Source: Ferribacterium limneticum
Lineage (GTDB): Bacteria > Pseudomonadota > Gammaproteobacteria > Burkholderiales > Rhodocyclaceae
Assembly (NCBI RefSeq): GCF_020510585.1
Contig: NZ_CP075190.1
Span: forward strand, 1,178,501 to 1,242,500
Direction: 5' to 3'
DNA: 64,000 nucleotides
Shown here: in pieces, positions 62,111-64,000 of the stretch
Layout of the letters: every line of letters starts with the position of its first letter
How positions within the stretch are numbered: the stretch's first letter is position 1
Notes under the pieces: model-generated
Told to the model about the DNA's origin: nothing
Databases searched by the model: none
Seen by the model: the letters and a program-made list of their open reading frames with translations, nothing else
Position numbers and translations under genes: made by a program

Positions 62111-62894
62111 TAGCCCGAAAGGGAACCGCATTCTTGCGGCGCTATCGAGCGATGATTATTTTCGCTTGCTGGGTCATCTTGAGTTCACCCAATTGGCATT
62201 TGGCGAGGTTCTCTACTACTCAGGTGATCGGCAGAGATATATCCATTTTCCGACAACCAGTATCGTCTCCCTGGATTTTTCCACCGAGGATGGATTCTCG
62301 GCACAATTGGCGATAGTCGGCAATGACGGGCTGGTCGGCATACCGATGATTCTGGGTGGAGAAACCACCACCCACTCTGCCATCGTCCAGAGCGCTGGCA
62401 ATGCATTCCGACTGCGCGCCGACAGGGTTTGCTGCGAACTCAGCAAGGGCGGCGATTTACAGTCGCTGTCCTTGCGCTATGCGCAGGCGCTGATGACTCA
62501 GATTGCCCAGAGTGTTATCTGCAATCGCCATCACTCAGTCAAACAGCAGTTGTGTCGCTGGCTCTTGCTCAGCCTGGACAGGCTGCCCGGCAATCAACTC
62601 CACGTGACCCAGGAATTGATCGGGCACATGTTGGGTGTACGTCGCGAAACAGTCACCGAGGCCGCCGGAAAGCTTCAGGCAGCAGGTCTGATTGAATACA
62701 GCCGAGGTCGAATTACCGTCATAGATCGGGCGGGCATTGAAGCCCTTGCTTGTGAATGCTATGCCGCCACGAAGGTTGAAATGGATCGTCTGTTCCATTT
62801 GACGCTGGAAGATCACCCCGGAGTCCGGGACCGCCTCAATCTGGCGACGCTGCGCCAACGTGCATTCAAATACCATCATGAACAACAGTGCTGA
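62103..62894 (+). CDS. Crp/Fnr-family transcriptional regulator
   Basis: About 263 residues: a cyclic-nucleotide-like beta-roll (LAFGEVLYYSGD, IVGNDGLVGIPMILGG) and a C-terminal winged helix with LHVTQELIGHMLGVRRETVTEAAGKLQ. It lacks the FNR cysteine set. The beta-roll is clearly related to the N-terminus of the giant kinase at 56269. The start is uncertain because no ATG lies near the N-terminus. TTG at 62103 has GGGG 6 nt upstream; GTG at 62091 and TTG at 62079 are alternatives. Confidence 0.88.
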   Translation: MIDSPKGNRILAALSSDDYFRLLGHLEFTQLAFGEVLYYSGDRQRYIHFPTTSIVSLDFSTEDGFSAQLAIVGNDGLVGIPMILGGETTTHSAIVQSAGNAFRLRADRVCCELSKGGDLQSLSLRYAQALMTQIAQSVICNRHHSVKQQLCRWLLLSLDRLPGNQLHVTQELIGHMLGVRRETVTEAAGKLQAAGLIEYSRGRITVIDRAGIEALACECYAATKVEMDRLFHLTLEDHPGVRDRLNLATLRQRAFKYHHEQQC

Positions 62895-64000
62895 TACGCA
62901 AAAACAGAAGAAATTGCGTGACCGGGCCGAAGCGAACCTTGCATATCAAAATCAGCCGGACCGGCAACCGGTAGGGAACGATCCACGACAACTGCTGCAC
63001 GATCTGCACGTGCATCAAGCCGAACTTGAGATGCAGAATGAGGAGCTACGCCGGGCTCAGGCTGAACTGGAGGATTCGCGGATGCTATATCGCGATCTTT
63101 ACGATCTGGCGCCGATAGGTTACTGCACCCTCGACGACGAAGGCCTGATAGTGCAAGCCAACCTTACCGCCGCCACCTTGTTGGGTGTGGCTCGCGAGGC
63201 GCTGGTCAAACAGCCAATCCGGCGCTTCATTGCCAAAGAAGAACAAGATACGTTTCACTTCTACAACCAACAGCTCATTTCAACAGAGGGGCTGCATACC
63301 TGCGATCTACGCATGGTGAAGAGTTGTGGATCGACATTTTGGGTACGTCTGAGCTCGGTTTGCGAGGCCAGCCCTGGCAACAAGCCGGTATATCGCCTTA
63401 CCTTTGGCGATATCACCGAGAGCAAGAATCTGGAAGAGGCTTTGCGCGATCAGAAGTCGTTCTTTCATTTGATTGCGGAGAACCTTTCCGACTTCATCGC
63501 GGTGCTCGATACGGAGGGCAGCCGGCTCTATAACAGTCCTTCCTACGAGCAGTTTTTCGGTAATGTCAGCGACTTGCAAGGCACCAATTCATTCGCCGAA
63601 ATTCACCCGGATGACCGGGAGCGCGTCAAACAAGTGTTCATGGAAACCGTCCGGTCCGGCCAGGGGCGCCAGATTTACTATCGCTTCGTATTGGCCGATG
63701 GCAGCATCCGTGACATGGAGTCACGGGGCAGTGTAATCAAGGACAGGGATGGGCAAGTTGTTCGCGTGGTGGTGGTTTCGCACGACATCACCGAGCGCAA
63801 CCGGCTTCTCGAGAAGCTGCATCAAATGGCCTTTCATGATCCCCTGACGCAACTGCCCAATCGCCGGCTGTTCGGTGATCGTCTGAGTCAGGCCATGGCA
63901 GCGAGCACCCGCAGCAGTTGCTATGGTGCCTTGATGTTCCTCGATCTGGACAGCTTCAAGCCGCTCAACGACGCGTACGGACACGATGTTGGCGATTTGC
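62878..64000 (+). CDS. PAS-PAS-GGDEF protein (cut by window end)
   Basis: The open frame from ATG 62878 runs off the window after 374 codons. A helical linker (LLHDLHVHQAELEMQNEELRRAQ) resembles that of the giant kinase. Two PAS domains follow (about 75-195 and 200-320), then the start of a GGDEF domain (MAFHDPLTQLPNRRLFGDRL ... MFLDLDSFKPLND). The GGDEF motif itself and any EAL domain lie outside. It overlaps the end of the Crp gene by 17 nt, so they are probably coexpressed. Confidence 0.9.
   Translation, partial: MNNSADTQKQKKLRDRAEANLAYQNQPDRQPVGNDPRQLLHDLHVHQAELEMQNEELRRAQAELEDSRMLYRDLYDLAPIGYCTLDDEGLIVQANLTAATLLGVAREALVKQPIRRFIAKEEQDTFHFYNQQLISTEGLHTCDLRMVKSCGSTFWVRLSSVCEASPGNKPVYRLTFGDITESKNLEEALRDQKSFFHLIAENLSDFIAVLDTEGSRLYNSPSYEQFFGNVSDLQGTNSFAEIHPDDRERVKQVFMETVRSGQGRQIYYRFVLADGSIRDMESRGSVIKDRDGQVVRVVVVSHDITERNRLLEKLHQMAFHDPLTQLPNRRLFGDRLSQAMAASTRSSCYGALMFLDLDSFKPLNDAYGHDVGDL

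Overview
The window is GC-rich and almost fully coding, with codon use and gene content typical of a Betaproteobacterium of the Rhodocyclales. The genus is probably Dechloromonas or a close relative such as Azonexus. Pointers are the many c-type cytochromes and PAS/Cache sensor kinases, a PEP-CTERM protein, a Bordetella-type porin, phasin, FNR/HemN and a periplasmic quinoprotein system. This is inferred from protein content; no rRNA or tRNA gene is visible.

Layout. (1) 0.1-5.1 kb: an NtrC/AcoR-type sigma-54 activator diverges from a pedF cytochrome c - XoxJ-like binding protein - beta-propeller - cytochrome b561 operon that has a textbook sigma-54 promoter. (2) 5.4-8.3 kb: a LapA-like membrane protein, a likely halohydrin dehalogenase (S-Y-R triad), a DUF1294 protein and two hypotheticals. 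(3) 8.6-18.1 kb, minus strand: cytochrome c551, DUF779 protein and aldehyde dehydrogenase (sigma-54 promoter), a large Cache/PAS kinase, a periplasmic double-Cache protein, a cytochrome c and a NarL-type two-component pair. (4) 18.3-30.4 kb: a calcium-type PQQ alcohol dehydrogenase (ExaA/PedE), a pentapeptide protein and a second PedF-like cytochrome. A lanthanide-type PQQ dehydrogenase (PedH/ExaF) then diverges from a tightly overlapping operon of SoxYZ-like carrier, zinc hydrolase, TonB, TonB-dependent receptor, sensor kinase and response regulator. Together (1), (3) and (4) form one alcohol-to-aldehyde-to-acid oxidation island, with periplasmic electron transfer and three regulatory inputs.

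(5) 30.5-38.4 kb: proline iminopeptidase, hybrid kinase, DsbA/FrnE-like protein, PEP-CTERM protein, FKBP, and two little-known proteins, one resembling the N-terminus of ISL3 transposases. (6) 38.8-42.9 kb: a TonB receptor very like E. coli YncD/PqqU (a PQQ importer), a porin and a DUF302 protein. (7) 42.9-51.6 kb: fnr facing hemN across an FNR box, then a TauE-like protein, UspA, copper ATPase, GGDEF/EAL protein, CopZ-like chaperone and selD. (8) 51.6-56.0 kb: a long inverted-repeat pair, then iron genes feoA, feoB, bfd and two complementary bacterioferritins. (9) 56.3-64 kb: a giant kinase with an N-terminal Crp-like sensor domain, its response regulator, a phasin, a small hypothetical, a stand-alone Crp paralogue and a PAS/GGDEF protein cut by the window edge.

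The most unusual signal is a 34-bp dispersed repeat. I find 15 copies between positions 1 and 54605, in both orientations. It has a near-invariant palindromic core (CGGTYRACCG), an A/T tract that tolerates A or T, and a GGCCAAAAATGAAAT-like tail. Eleven copies lie in intergenic DNA or at the window edge. The other four are inside coding frames (copA, tonB, a sensor kinase, and the signal peptide of the pentapeptide protein). I do not recognise it as a described element.
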